A stretch of 64,000 nucleotides of DNA from Ancylomarina sp. 16SWW S1-10-2 (GTDB taxonomy: Bacteria; Bacteroidota; Bacteroidia; Bacteroidales; Marinifilaceae): positions 183,565 through 247,564 of the forward strand of contig NZ_SADB01000005.1 in NCBI RefSeq assembly GCF_009669305.1, in the 5' to 3' direction. Each line of letters starts with the position of its first letter. Within the stretch, counting starts at the first letter, position 1. A program made the position numbers and the translations under genes. Of the stretch, positions 26,601 through 34,981 are shown piece by piece. The notes under the pieces were generated by a model, which saw nothing but the letters and a program-made list of their open reading frames with translations, searched no databases and had not been told where the DNA came from.

Positions 26601-28647
26601 GCATAGGATCATTATCATCTAATATCGTTATAGTTCCAACGGTTACATTTTCTACAGCTTCTACAACATTTGATATTGTAAATGTAAACTCTTCATCATC
26701 CTCATCCAAAATATCATTTGTAATGGGTACGGAAATGTTTACAAAAGATGATCCAGATGGAATCGTTGCACTTCCGCTTTTGGGAGAATAATCTGGACCA
26801 CTACTGGCACTTCCTGCAGTTGTTTGATAATCGAAAGTAACATCTATTGCATCATCAGTAGACCAAGGATGAGATAATTCAACACGAACTGATGCACTTG
26901 TTCCTTCTGTTACGCTAACATCAGAAACGGATAAACAGGGATAAATAATAATTTCACTAGATGGAAAAGATTCTGTTGAAGAACCTCCACAAGGTGATAA
27001 ACCAGTTACCTTATACCTTCCAGGTTCAGAGGGCTCATAGCTAGCATGATGCTCCCCAGAAACAAGAACACCATCTTTATACCAATTATAAGAATCGAAA
27101 CCTGATGCGTTTAGTTCAACATTACCGCCACAAAGGCCTTCCGTTTCTATCTCAGGGTTTTGTTCGATTTGCGGTACGTCTCCAAAACCAGAGAAGAATC
27201 CTCCACCTCCCACATTACCACTTTGTACGGCAAGCATAGCGTTTAAGGCTCCTGTTGATGATATTTTAAATATCCAATTTGTTCCATGATTATATTTGTT
27301 TAGTTGAAGTTCACTCTTTGGAATATTATATGTTTCCCAATAAATATTGCCAGGAACTGATTTTCGGTATGAAGATGCATTACCTAAATTAACCCCATTA
27401 AGTTTTATTTGAGAACCGCTTTGAGTAACTAGTTTAAGTATAGGATTTACAGTTAAACTAGATAGTTTATTTGCAAAGGCAATTGTTACTTCCTTATCGG
27501 CGGTGCATTTTAAAGGAGGAATAAAACAGAAACCTGCTGTTTGTTTTGCATTGGCTCCAGATAGTGTCTGATAGCAAAATATTTTTTTATCAGCATGAAT
27601 ATATATATTGCCATCTGTGGTATTGCTAAAATCATTAATATTGGTGAAGAAATAGTCACCTGCATTTGTAAGTGTTTTAGTTTTTGAATCATTTTTATAG
27701 GTAACAACAGTGTTATCTTCAGTGGCTACAACCAATGCCTTTTCATTGTATTGTGCTCCACCATTTTTACCTTCTCCTTTAATCAAGATGTATTCATCAC
27801 CTACAACATCAGTTGGTACCAATTGATCGAACCCAATATCTCTACCTGGACTATTATTTGGATATCCAGAAGCACACCAAGATCCAGAACTTACCGCAAT
27901 TGGTTTGTTTGACGTAATGTGAGTACCATTTACATGATTAAGATTTTTCCCTTGCGATTTTAGCTGATTTACACTCACTCCTATCACAATAGATTGTCCT
28001 TTATTTAAACTAACCGTAAAAGAATTGTTTGATCTTCCTGAAAATTTAATCCGAGGATTGTTAAAAGTGATGTTTGTATTATTTTCCGTAGCCATTGCAG
28101 AAATAAAGTGACCATTTTCGCCATCGTAACCTCCTGTGCTTGAATACATATGACCACTATAAAAATCAGTCCCAAAACCAGTTGTCCCTTTAGATGTAAG
28201 TAAATCTCCTTGAGCAGTTGATTTTTGTTGAATACTAACAAAAAACTTTTTAGATCCAGAGACAATAAGTCCCTCTTTATTCAATATTTTATTTAAGTCT
28301 GAGGTTCCAATAACACCTTGAGAATTAAGACCTGTACCAGAAGTTTTATTTGAGGCAGATAAGTATTTAGAAAAGTTTAAACTAATTTTTTTAGGGCTAG
28401 AACTAGATAATCCCTTTACTGTCATAACAAAAGTGCCATCGTTATTTTTAATGGTAACGTCAAAAGCAGTCGTTTCTGATGTAGTAAGCACCATTCGATG
28501 ATCTTGAACATTACCAGCAGAACTAGTAAAAGAACACATGGGTGGAATATAATGCAAATTATCCAACTGACTAAATCCTGTCAATGAAGAAACCATGAAC
28601 AGAATAAAGAGTAAACAAAATATATTAATTCGGTAATTATTTTCCAT
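23671..28647 (-). CDS. Giant secreted repeat protein: IgGFc-binding, Calx-beta, cadherin-like, HYR
   Basis: A 1,658-residue exported protein. After a signal peptide ending near Gln27 come an IgGFc-binding-type domain (about 60-490), an Ig-like module with YNWYKDGV (about 505-575), four Calx-beta-type repeats (about 575-1015) with EGT/DDEEFTF calcium-loop motifs, three cadherin-like repeats with PVAKDD, PIANND and PIVVDD starts and FxYTP-type ends (about 1020-1300), HYR-like modules (about 1300-1560), and a last PKD/SprB-like module. The product ends at HPKPAPMGIFFED with no type A or type B type IX sorting domain visible. It probably acts as a cell-surface adhesin; how it would be retained or exported is unclear. 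It is the only gene in its unit. Confidence 0.85.
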   Translation of the reverse strand: MENNYRINIFCLLFILFMVSSLTGFSQLDNLHYIPPMCSFTSSAGNVQDHRMVLTTSETTAFDVTIKNNDGTFVMTVKGLSSSSPKKISLNFSKYLSASNKTSGTGLNSQGVIGTSDLNKILNKEGLIVSGSKKFFVSIQQKSTAQGDLLTSKGTTGFGTDFYSGHMYSSTGGYDGENGHFISAMATENNTNITFNNPRIKFSGRSNNSFTVSLNKGQSIVIGVSVNQLKSQGKNLNHVNGTHITSNKPIAVSSGSWCASGYPNNSPGRDIGFDQLVPTDVVGDEYILIKGEGKNGGAQYNEKALVVATEDNTVVTYKNDSKTKTLTNAGDYFFTNINDFSNTTDGNIYIHADKKIFCYQTLSGANAKQTAGFCFIPPLKCTADKEVTIAFANKLSSLTVNPILKLVTQSGSQIKLNGVNLGNASSYRKSVPGNIYWETYNIPKSELQLNKYNHGTNWIFKISSTGALNAMLAVQSGNVGGGGFFSGFGDVPQIEQNPEIETEGLCGGNVELNASGFDSYNWYKDGVLVSGEHHASYEPSEPGRYKVTGLSPCGGSSTESFPSSEIIIYPCLSVSDVSVTEGTSASVRVELSHPWSTDDAIDVTFDYQTTAGSASSGPDYSPKSGSATIPSGSSFVNISVPITNDILDEDDEEFTFTISNVVEAVENVTVGTITILDDNDPMPTITVTDQTYDEDAGTVNLSVNLSTASGKTVTADYSILDNTTTQTSDYTASNYSGSLSFAPGDQEETISFSIIDDAIYEPGADEYFTILLSKLVNTSVGDISADISITDNDSKPKITVNDASIEEGGSIIFQTYLDHAADVDITFDYEIELGNGKGYAKKNDFTSYSSTGTITISAGETSVSFPSIVTKDDNANEDAEVFTIKFSSVSNAILGNTSAIGTILDNEGNTTLSISGASATEGNTINFTISASPVNGSAISFNYTTTDGTATSLDDFTGSTGTSIILPANQSSMTFSISTVQDTEEEGDETFTVEISGQPKKVDIGISTATGTIIDDDDTPVAKDDNYSVNEDAVLSDNVMSNDSGLSDAPVTVSSNTNPTHGSLNMNTNGSFTYTPYANYNGLDSFEYTIQDVDGDISSATAYITVSSINDVPIANNDTYTIPEDTQLNANVVSNDQKLFDLPITISLVSNVSHGALTLNTNGTFSYLPNSEYFGVDNFTYKLSDGNGDAVQAKVIINVTFINDGAPIVVDDDISTNEDTPVSINVLTNDTDVDGYETIDIASVLIKTGPSHGSLSQDHTSGKVTYTPNSNYTGSDSFTYTIKDDADPGLESNVATVSITVTVDNDPPVAICKSGVIIYLDTTGNYNLLASEIDNGSNDDRDGGTVSLSVFPNTFDCSDKGSNSVTLTVTDEDNSSSTCTTTITVLDNSNPTIKTAQLNIPVSAESGVCGALVNYTGPVFTDNCDGDQSGILIAGLSSGSTFPIGDTDITYEYTDASGNGPIQATFTVTVVDDIDPIFSNTANRNLSPNSSGCSYLVTGTSFDLKASDNCGTPTVVHNYDGGGSSLNNKSFPLGTTDVTWTAEDIHGNSISKTVEISVYTDLSASLTGPSSNQSCEGEDVEFTASASGGNSPYSYQFFVNGVEKISEVSGNTLTINTLTDGNKVTTRITDNYGCSVTSSEIEMIIHPKPAPMGIFFED

Positions 28648-28707
28648 GAATATAGCGTATCTGGTTATGAATCATACGTAAAGTAAGCTAAAAAACTGAA
28701 AAACAAA

Positions 28708-28740
28708 AAAAATGGGATCGAAAACATCGATCCCATTTTG
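28708..28740 (-). terminator. Terminator after pgk
   Basis: Stem aatgggatcga/tcgatcccatt with loop, followed on the minus strand by eight T. Located 20 bases after the pgk stop and before the giant protein. Confidence 0.88.
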
Positions 28741-28758
28741 TATATATTAAGGTCTTTT

Positions 28759-29946
28759 TTATCCTTTAATAGCTTTTACACCTGGTAATTCTTTACCTTC
28801 GATATACTCTAAAAGAGCACCACCACCAGTTGATACGTAGCTTACTTTATCAGCCAAACCATATTTATTAATAGCTGCAACAGAATCGCCACCACCAATT
28901 AATGAGAAAGCACCTTTTTCAGTAGCTGTAACAATGGCATCAGCAATAGCTTTAGTTCCTTTAGCAAAAGTATCCATTTCGAATACGCCTACAGGACCAT
29001 TCCAAAGAATTGTTTTAGATTCTTCAATCACCTTTTTGAAACTTTCAATAGTATCATCAGCAACATCTAATCCCATCCATCCTTCAGGAATTGCATTTAC
29101 ATCACAAACTTTTGTATTAGCATCGTTAGAAAAATCATCAGCAATTAAAGCATCAGTAGCAAGGTGAAGTTTCACATTGTTTTCTTTCGCTTTTTTCAAG
29201 ATTTCTCTAGCAGTTTCTAATTTATCATCTTCAACCAATGAGTTTCCGATTGTTCCACCCATTGCTTTCACAAAAGTGTAAGTCATACCACCACCAATAA
29301 TTAAATGGTCAACCTTAGACATTAAAGTTTGGATGATTTCAATTTTAGAAGAAACTTTAGCACCACCCATAATTGCAGTCAACGGACGCTTAGTATCTTT
29401 CAATACTTTATCAACACTAGAAAGTTCATTTTCCATTACGTAACCAAACATTTTAGCTTCTGGGAAAAATTTAGCAATAACTGCTGTTGAAGCATGTGCA
29501 CGGTGAGCTGTACCAAATGCATCATTAATCCAAAGGTCAGCTAAATCAGCTAATTTCTTAGCAAAAGCTTCATCACCTTTTTTCTCTTCATCGTAAAAAC
29601 GAAGGTTTTCAAGTAAAAGAACTTCACCTGGTTTTAAAGCAGCAGCCATTGTTTTAGCACTCTCGCCAATACAGTCATCTGCAAACTTAACTTCTACACC
29701 AATCGACTTTGACAAGTGAGCTACAATATGCTTCAATGAGAACTTTTCGTCTTTTCCTTTTGGACGACCTAGATGAGACATTAGAATAGCAGAACCATTA
29801 CCGTCTAGTACTTTTTTAATAGTAGGTAATGCGGCACGAATACGTGTATCATCTGTAATTTCGAATTTATCGTTCAAAGGCACATTAAAGTCTACACGAA
29901 TAATAGCTTTTTTTCCTGAAAAATTGTATGAATCAATAGTTTGCAT
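28759..29946 (-). CDS. pgk: Phosphoglycerate kinase
   Basis: Glycolytic interconversion of 1,3-bisphosphoglycerate and 3-phosphoglycerate with ADP/ATP. The 395-residue length is standard. Motifs are RVDFNVPLN at the N-terminus, [32 protein letters not shown] and the C-terminal [11 protein letters not shown] and [14 protein letters not shown] start at ATG 29946 (MQTIDSYNF); an upstream TTG at 29958 would add only four residues. The gene has its own promoter at 29979-30010 and terminator. Confidence 0.97.
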   Translation of the reverse strand: MQTIDSYNFSGKKAIIRVDFNVPLNDKFEITDDTRIRAALPTIKKVLDGNGSAILMSHLGRPKGKDEKFSLKHIVAHLSKSIGVEVKFADDCIGESAKTMAAALKPGEVLLLENLRFYDEEKKGDEAFAKKLADLADLWINDAFGTAHRAHASTAVIAKFFPEAKMFGYVMENELSSVDKVLKDTKRPLTAIMGGAKVSSKIEIIQTLMSKVDHLIIGGGMTYTFVKAMGGTIGNSLVEDDKLETAREILKKAKENNVKLHLATDALIADDFSNDANTKVCDVNAIPEGWMGLDVADDTIESFKKVIEESKTILWNGPVGVFEMDTFAKGTKAIADAIVTATEKGAFSLIGGGDSVAAINKYGLADKVSYVSTGGGALLEYIEGKELPGVKAIKG

Positions 29947-29978
29947 AATATATATCAATTTAGTTTTTTTCTATCTAA

Positions 29979-30010
29979 CAAAGTTACGTTAATATCTTTT
30001 GAGCAACAAA
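29979..30010 (-). promoter_or_regulatory. pgk promoter
   Basis: On the minus strand TTTG at 30007-30010, a 20-base spacer and TAACTTTG at 29979-29986. This is a near-ideal Bacteroidota promoter, 32 bases before the pgk start. Confidence 0.7.
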
Positions 30011-30158
30011 AATTGCTCAAAATATAAATACAACACACTGTAAATAAAGAGAATTTAGGTGGATTATGTAATATTCTGAAACGATTGCATAACAAGTATT
30101 TTAGTGGAGCAACCATTCTAAAACGTCATTTTATCAACTAACAAAATACGGCAACAGT

Positions 30159-31283
30159 TTAGTTTATCAACTCAAAATTCACCTTTCCATAGCGCTTCCC
30201 ATTTATCTGAATTTCTATTTCGTGTAAACCAGAATAATATTTTCGGGTTGATATGATCTTAAAAGAAAGCTTCTTTTTAAAACTCACCTTTTGGTTTCCA
30301 GGTAGTTTCTTTTTTGATAACTTAAATATCTTGGGTGCTGTTTTACCACTCGATTTGGTATAATGAACAATAAAATCAACCATCAGATTTTGACTTTCTA
30401 TAGCCTGAGAAGTAATATCAAATGAAAATTCAATATCATCTCCCATTTTACAGTTTTTCTTATTCAGAGTCAAATTTTCAACAGAGACTTTTACATTAAT
30501 TGGGTAACCCAACAATTCAAGAGCTTCTGGTAAACCTTGCTTTAAAAGTGTACGAGACGCATGAGAAATAATCCATTGAGTTCCCTCATTTTTAATCGAC
30601 TTCCAATTCTTCAGTGTTTTAATAACAAGTTGTGGATGATCTTTAGCTATATCATTTAGGTTATTAGCAACAGATCGTCTGACGTATAGTTCAGTATCTT
30701 GCTTTAATTCTTCTAACAAATTCAAAACCCGACTTGGATCAGTAATAAACTCTCGAAGCACCGATGACCAAGGTAATCTTGGTCGCGTTCCTTCTGACAC
30801 CAATCGCCGAACATGCACATTCTCGTCGGCAGCCCATTTATAAAGATTTACAAAAGTCTCTTCAGGATATTTTCGAATAAAAGGTCTAATCGCATCTTCG
30901 GAAGTAAAACGTTTCGTGATTTCGATCAAGGCAATCATCGAAGTATCAAAGTCTTCTTTTTCAAGACCATAAACCGAAACATACTTAGCAATTGGCATAA
31001 AATAAAACCCTTCGAAACCAGACATTTCAGAAGTTTCCTTTACCTGATCAAAGGTAGAAAGAAGTATTTCTATTGCTTTGTTATACGCTTTAGGCAAATG
31101 CTTTTGCAAGCTTTCACAAATTAAGGCAGATCTCTCAGATAAACTCAAAGGTTCTAATTCTGGAACAATAGATTTATAAAAAGAATCCGCATTAAATTGA
31201 GGTGAAACTTTCTTAATTCGTTTTCCCATACGAGCTACAAGCTCAGGATTAAATACATCCTTAAATAAAAATCCTTCTTCCAT
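30159..31283 (-). CDS. AlkC-like DNA alkylation repair protein
   Basis: A 374-residue HEAT-like-repeat DNA glycosylase of the AlkC/AlkD superfamily, expected to excise N-alkylated bases without base flipping. The first 270 residues form helical repeats with RRLVSEGTRPRLPW, RRSVANNLNDIAKDHP and WIISHASRTLLKQG, which match the family core. The last 100 residues are beta-rich and resemble the Ig-like C-terminal domain reported for AlkC but lacking in AlkD. It starts 8 bases after the stop of the Fic gene and is almost certainly co-transcribed with it. The combination with an ATL protein in the same window gives two alkylation-response genes. Confidence 0.85.
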   Translation of the reverse strand: MEEGFLFKDVFNPELVARMGKRIKKVSPQFNADSFYKSIVPELEPLSLSERSALICESLQKHLPKAYNKAIEILLSTFDQVKETSEMSGFEGFYFMPIAKYVSVYGLEKEDFDTSMIALIEITKRFTSEDAIRPFIRKYPEETFVNLYKWAADENVHVRRLVSEGTRPRLPWSSVLREFITDPSRVLNLLEELKQDTELYVRRSVANNLNDIAKDHPQLVIKTLKNWKSIKNEGTQWIISHASRTLLKQGLPEALELLGYPINVKVSVENLTLNKKNCKMGDDIEFSFDITSQAIESQNLMVDFIVHYTKSSGKTAPKIFKLSKKKLPGNQKVSFKKKLSFKIISTRKYYSGLHEIEIQINGKRYGKVNFELIN

Positions 31284-31291
31284 AATCTATC

Positions 31292-32434
31292 TTACATTTC
31301 AAAAATTGCCAAATATTCCCATAAATAGAAAACTCTATTTCGTTTAGCTCCAACCATTTCTTTTATAAAACCAACTTCCTCAAACTCTTTCACCAACTGA
31401 TTGGCTGATTGAAAACTCAATTGCATTTCCTCTTTTATTTCGTTGACAGAAAGATAAGGCTTTGAATAGAGTATATGCAATAATTGTTTTGCTGAAGGCT
31501 GCCTTTTTTTTCCTAATTTATTTTCAATTCGCTCCTTGTAGTTATCCTTAAGCTCTTGCAATTCATCAAGTCTATCAATACAAAAAGCAGCTGTTTCGTT
31601 TATTCCTGTAATGAAAAATCGAATCCACTGTTCCACATCATTCTTAGAACGAATTAAATTCAAACGATGATAATATTCCAATCTATTTTTCTCAAAAAAA
31701 ACAGATAGACAGAATATTGGCTTCTCTATAAACTTCAAACTCAATAGTTCCAATAAAATCAAAGTACGAGCTGTACGTCCATTACCATCGAGAAAGGGAA
31801 GAATTGTTTCAAACTGACAAAGTGAAATAGCCATCTTAATAAGATATGGTAATTCCAGATCCTCATTACGCCAAAACCACTTGGCATCGTTAATCAATAC
31901 TTTTAAATCGTGCTTATTTGGAGGCGTGTACTTCGAACCAGACGGAGCTTGATACTTATCATCCTTAGCATTATATCTCATTCGAAATTTACCAGCAGTC
32001 TCTTCTTCTTTTGGCAAATCGGCATACAACATACGATGCGTTTCCTTTACCATATGCAAGGTCAATGGAAACTTCTCAATTTCTTGAACTGCCCATTCAA
32101 TTGAATGAATATAATTTGTGACTTGTTTTTGTGCAATAAGACTTCTATAACCTTTAGAAGTAGAAGGTAAAAAAGCCTGAGTCATATTTGACCGAATCCC
32201 TTCCATCATATTAGAGGCAGTCACTTCAATAGCTATGAACATGGGTAAATGCGTATCAATATCTTTAAAATACTTGCAATAAGCATTTAACTCTCCAAGT
32301 CGATGCATGCATGATTCAAGCATGATATTAATCTGCTTATCCTTCCATTCAAATGACCGGTTTATAAGAAAAGATGACGTACTCTTGTAGCCCTCTCTAT
32401 AACTTTGATTAATAAAATCGCCACTATTACTCAT
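31292..32434 (-). CDS. Fic-family protein with substituted catalytic histidine
   Basis: A 380-residue Fic protein with an N-terminal Fic_N domain, the Fic core and a C-terminal winged-helix domain (residues about 305-375). The canonical HPFxDGNGRxxR loop reads LPFLDGNGRTAR: Leu212 replaces the histidine needed for AMP transfer, and the normally common HxQFE reads LCQFE. The inhibitory helix motif SxxxEG is retained at Ser74-Glu78. It is therefore predicted to lack normal AMPylation and may act as a regulator, scaffold or a non-canonical enzyme. I start at 32434 (MSNSGDF), because the upstream extension is hydrophobic and unlike the family. It precedes the AlkC-like gene by 8 bases. Confidence 0.85.
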   Translation of the reverse strand: MSNSGDFINQSYREGYKSTSSFLINRSFEWKDKQINIMLESCMHRLGELNAYCKYFKDIDTHLPMFIAIEVTASNMMEGIRSNMTQAFLPSTSKGYRSLIAQKQVTNYIHSIEWAVQEIEKFPLTLHMVKETHRMLYADLPKEEETAGKFRMRYNAKDDKYQAPSGSKYTPPNKHDLKVLINDAKWFWRNEDLELPYLIKMAISLCQFETILPFLDGNGRTARTLILLELLSLKFIEKPIFCLSVFFEKNRLEYYHRLNLIRSKNDVEQWIRFFITGINETAAFCIDRLDELQELKDNYKERIENKLGKKRQPSAKQLLHILYSKPYLSVNEIKEEMQLSFQSANQLVKEFEEVGFIKEMVGAKRNRVFYLWEYLAIFEM

Positions 32435-32615
32435 ATTAAGCTTATCGTTAATAAAGTTGAATAAGATCCCCTTATTTAGGTAAAAATACAAATAATTAAA
32501 TAAGAAGAACACTTAGGAGATTCACAAATAATGTGAACAAAACTCCAAACAAGACACAAACATCTATCTGTCAGATATTTAGAAGCAACTATTATTTACA
32601 ATATTAAAAAAAATC

Positions 32616-32644
32616 TTTGGAAGATTAGATTAATTCTATATTCG
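32616..32644 (+). promoter_or_regulatory. fadL-type porin promoter
   Basis: TTTG at 32616-32619, a 17-base spacer and TATATTCG at 32637-32644, one mismatch from TAnnTTTG. The start codon is 24 bases downstream. Confidence 0.5.
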
Positions 32645-32668
32645 TGTCAAATTTTAAAACTTTAATCA

Positions 32669-33961
32669 ATGTTAAGAAAAATTTATTTAGCAATAGCACT
32701 TATTGCTTTTACTTATAGCGTGAAAGCTGAAGGCTATGCCGTAAACGCACAAGGAGCCAAACAAATTGGTATGGGACACGTTGGTGTTGCCATCAACTGG
32801 GATGCTAGTAGCATGCAGTTTAATCCTGGAGCATTAGCAACTATAGATGCAAAATACTCTCTAGCAATGGGAGGTAGTCTAATTTGGACAGAAACAGAAT
32901 ATACAAGTCCTATTTATGAAAATAATGCCACAGACAACCCTATGAACACGCCTTTTTATCTATATGGATCAGCTAAGCTGAATGATAAATTAGCAGTAGG
33001 TTTAGCAGTGTACACGCCTTTTGGTAGTTCTAATATCTGGGGAGACAATTGGGCTGGTAAATACCTAGTTCAAGAAATTTCAATGAAAGCCATTTATATT
33101 CAACCAACAGTTTCCTATAAAATAAACGACTGGATGTCTATAGGTGCAGGCTTAAACATTGTATATGGTGAATTTGAATTAAGTAAAGCTTTCCCTATTC
33201 AAAATCCTGCAGATGGATCAATTTTAGCTGATGGTAGTGCTAACCTTAGTGGTAATACAATTAAATATGGTTATAATATTGGTATTTTCTTTCAGCCAAC
33301 AGAAAAATTAAATATTGGTATTTCGTACCGTTCTCAAGTTGATATTGAGTTGGATGACAGTGAAGGTGAGGGTAAATTTACCTACCCTTCAAGTATAAAT
33401 GGCATACCAGACGCTATGACTGAAGCTCTAGTAGCAGGATATAAAGCAAATGGAGCAACAGATGGGTCTTTCACAGCAACATTACCATTACCAGCTAGTT
33501 TAAATGTAGGTTTTGCATACCAAATTGATGAAAAATGGTTAGTATCTGCTGATGTGAATTTTGTTGAATGGTCTGTTTATAAAACTCTTGAATTCGCTTC
33601 GGAAGATGCAGCCGCTCTTAATTCTTTAAATAAAAGAGAATGGGATAATGCTATGGCTTATAGAATTGGAGCGCAATATTCAGCTAACGAGAAATTAGAT
33701 TTACGTGCCGGTTTCTATTATGATGAAACTCCAGTTCAAGATGATTTATATGCTCCAGAAACACCTGGTGCTAATAAAATTGGTATAACTGCTGGTGCAT
33801 CATATAAGTTGAATGATAAATTCAGCCTTGATGCTGCTCTTCTTTATGCCGTTGGTGAAAAAACAACAGGTTATGATACAAATTCAAAATCTCAAGGTTT
33901 CGGTGGAGATTATAAGAACACTGCTATTTTCCCTACAATTGGTATTACTTACAACTTCTAG
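32669..33961 (+). CDS. OMPP1/FadL/TodX-family outer membrane transporter
   Basis: A 430-residue outer-membrane beta-barrel for hydrophobic compounds. The signal peptide ends near AEGYA; the mature N-terminus GYAVNAQGAKQIGMGHVGVA, with NPGALATI, is the FadL-type hatch. Alternating beta-strands continue to the C-terminal IFPTIGITYNF, whose terminal phenylalanine is typical for barrel insertion. The substrate, often long-chain fatty acids or aromatic hydrocarbons, is not identifiable. It has its own promoter and terminator. Confidence 0.92.
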   Translation: MLRKIYLAIALIAFTYSVKAEGYAVNAQGAKQIGMGHVGVAINWDASSMQFNPGALATIDAKYSLAMGGSLIWTETEYTSPIYENNATDNPMNTPFYLYGSAKLNDKLAVGLAVYTPFGSSNIWGDNWAGKYLVQEISMKAIYIQPTVSYKINDWMSIGAGLNIVYGEFELSKAFPIQNPADGSILADGSANLSGNTIKYGYNIGIFFQPTEKLNIGISYRSQVDIELDDSEGEGKFTYPSSINGIPDAMTEALVAGYKANGATDGSFTATLPLPASLNVGFAYQIDEKWLVSADVNFVEWSVYKTLEFASEDAAALNSLNKREWDNAMAYRIGAQYSANEKLDLRAGFYYDETPVQDDLYAPETPGANKIGITAGASYKLNDKFSLDAALLYAVGEKTTGYDTNSKSQGFGGDYKNTAIFPTIGITYNF

Positions 33962-33979
33962 AAAAACTAATATATAGAT

Positions 33980-34008
33980 AAAGAGCTACCATCAGGTAGC
34001 TCTTTTTT
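33980..34008 (+). terminator. Terminator after the FadL-type gene
   Basis: Stem aagagctacc/ggtagctctt with a four-base loop, followed by seven T. It abuts the stop of the convergent HAD gene. Confidence 0.87.
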
Positions 34009-34847
34009 TATGCCTTAATTTTAGAATTCAAAATCTGATCAATAGCATGAGAAAATCCACTATCATCTACTGATTTTGATACTTGATAAGTGTCTTTTAA
34101 CTCCTTAGGCGCATTAGCTACAACATAGGGATGTTTTCCCCATTCTAAAAGGTCTAAGTCATTATAATCATTCCCAATCACTATAGAACAATTAGATTCT
34201 ATTTTCAAATAATTACACAACCATTCCGCACCGTAAGCTTTTGAGATATGAAGAGGAAATATCTCCATCCAAATAGATTCATGATCTAAAGGTGACGTCG
34301 CTCTAATGACTTTTACATGATCAAATTGTGCTTTCAATTCATTGAAACCATCTACACAACTGGATAAAATAACGATTAACTGACATGCTTCACGCTTCGT
34401 TTCCTCAGCGTTTCCAATAGGATTAGCAAAAGGCTTGTATAAACTTAATCTTCTATCAAAATCGGGATTAGGATTTCCTGTACGATAATAGGCGAATTGA
34501 TGATTATTGGGAATAGTATCCAAAATCATAAAATCTCTTTTTAATCTAATCAATTCCGAAGAAAGTTCAAACACAGAATCCGCATCAAGGTGCTGAGAAA
34601 GGATAAGTTTCCTCTTATTCCAATCAAAAATTCCTGCTCCAGAGGCAAATATTAAATAGTCGATAGGAAAATCATCTTCCAAAACAGATAATGCTGAGTA
34701 TAGATTTCGACCAGTTGCAATAACTCTAACAATTTTTTCTTCCTTAAGTCTCAATAGGGTATTTAAATCACGATGACTCACTTCCCCTTGAGGAGGCAAA
34801 AGCGTTCCATCCAAATCGCTAATTACAATTTTAATATCATTCCCCAT
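34008..34847 (-). CDS. HAD hydrolase, Cof-type
   Basis: A 279-residue haloacid-dehalogenase-superfamily phosphatase of the Cof/YbiV type. It has the nucleophile motif ISDLDGTLLPP near residue 10, RVIATGRN near 45, a C2 cap domain and the acidic IGNDYNDLDLLE motif near 225. The substrate is unknown, commonly sugar phosphates or FMN. I start at 34847 (MGNDIKIV) rather than at an upstream ATG (34916), whose added residues are not family-like. Confidence 0.88.
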   Translation of the reverse strand: MGNDIKIVISDLDGTLLPPQGEVSHRDLNTLLRLKEEKIVRVIATGRNLYSALSVLEDDFPIDYLIFASGAGIFDWNKRKLILSQHLDADSVFELSSELIRLKRDFMILDTIPNNHQFAYYRTGNPNPDFDRRLSLYKPFANPIGNAEETKREACQLIVILSSCVDGFNELKAQFDHVKVIRATSPLDHESIWMEIFPLHISKAYGAEWLCNYLKIESNCSIVIGNDYNDLDLLEWGKHPYVVANAPKELKDTYQVSKSVDDSGFSHAIDQILNSKIKA

Positions 34848-34928
34848 ATGTTGACTTGTTTTGTAGAATAAGTTCCAAGGTAAAGAAAATGTTTGTTTCT
34901 GCTGTAAGAGTTTCAAATATCTACAAAT

Positions 34929-34962
34929 AAAAAAAGCGATACCTAATGGGTATCGCTTTTGA
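34929..34962 (-). terminator. Terminator after glmS
   Basis: Stem aaaagcgataccc/gggtatcgctttt-type hairpin followed on the minus strand by seven T, 20 bases beyond the glmS stop. Confidence 0.85.
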
Positions 34963-34981
34963 GTTATATCTGTATGATTTA

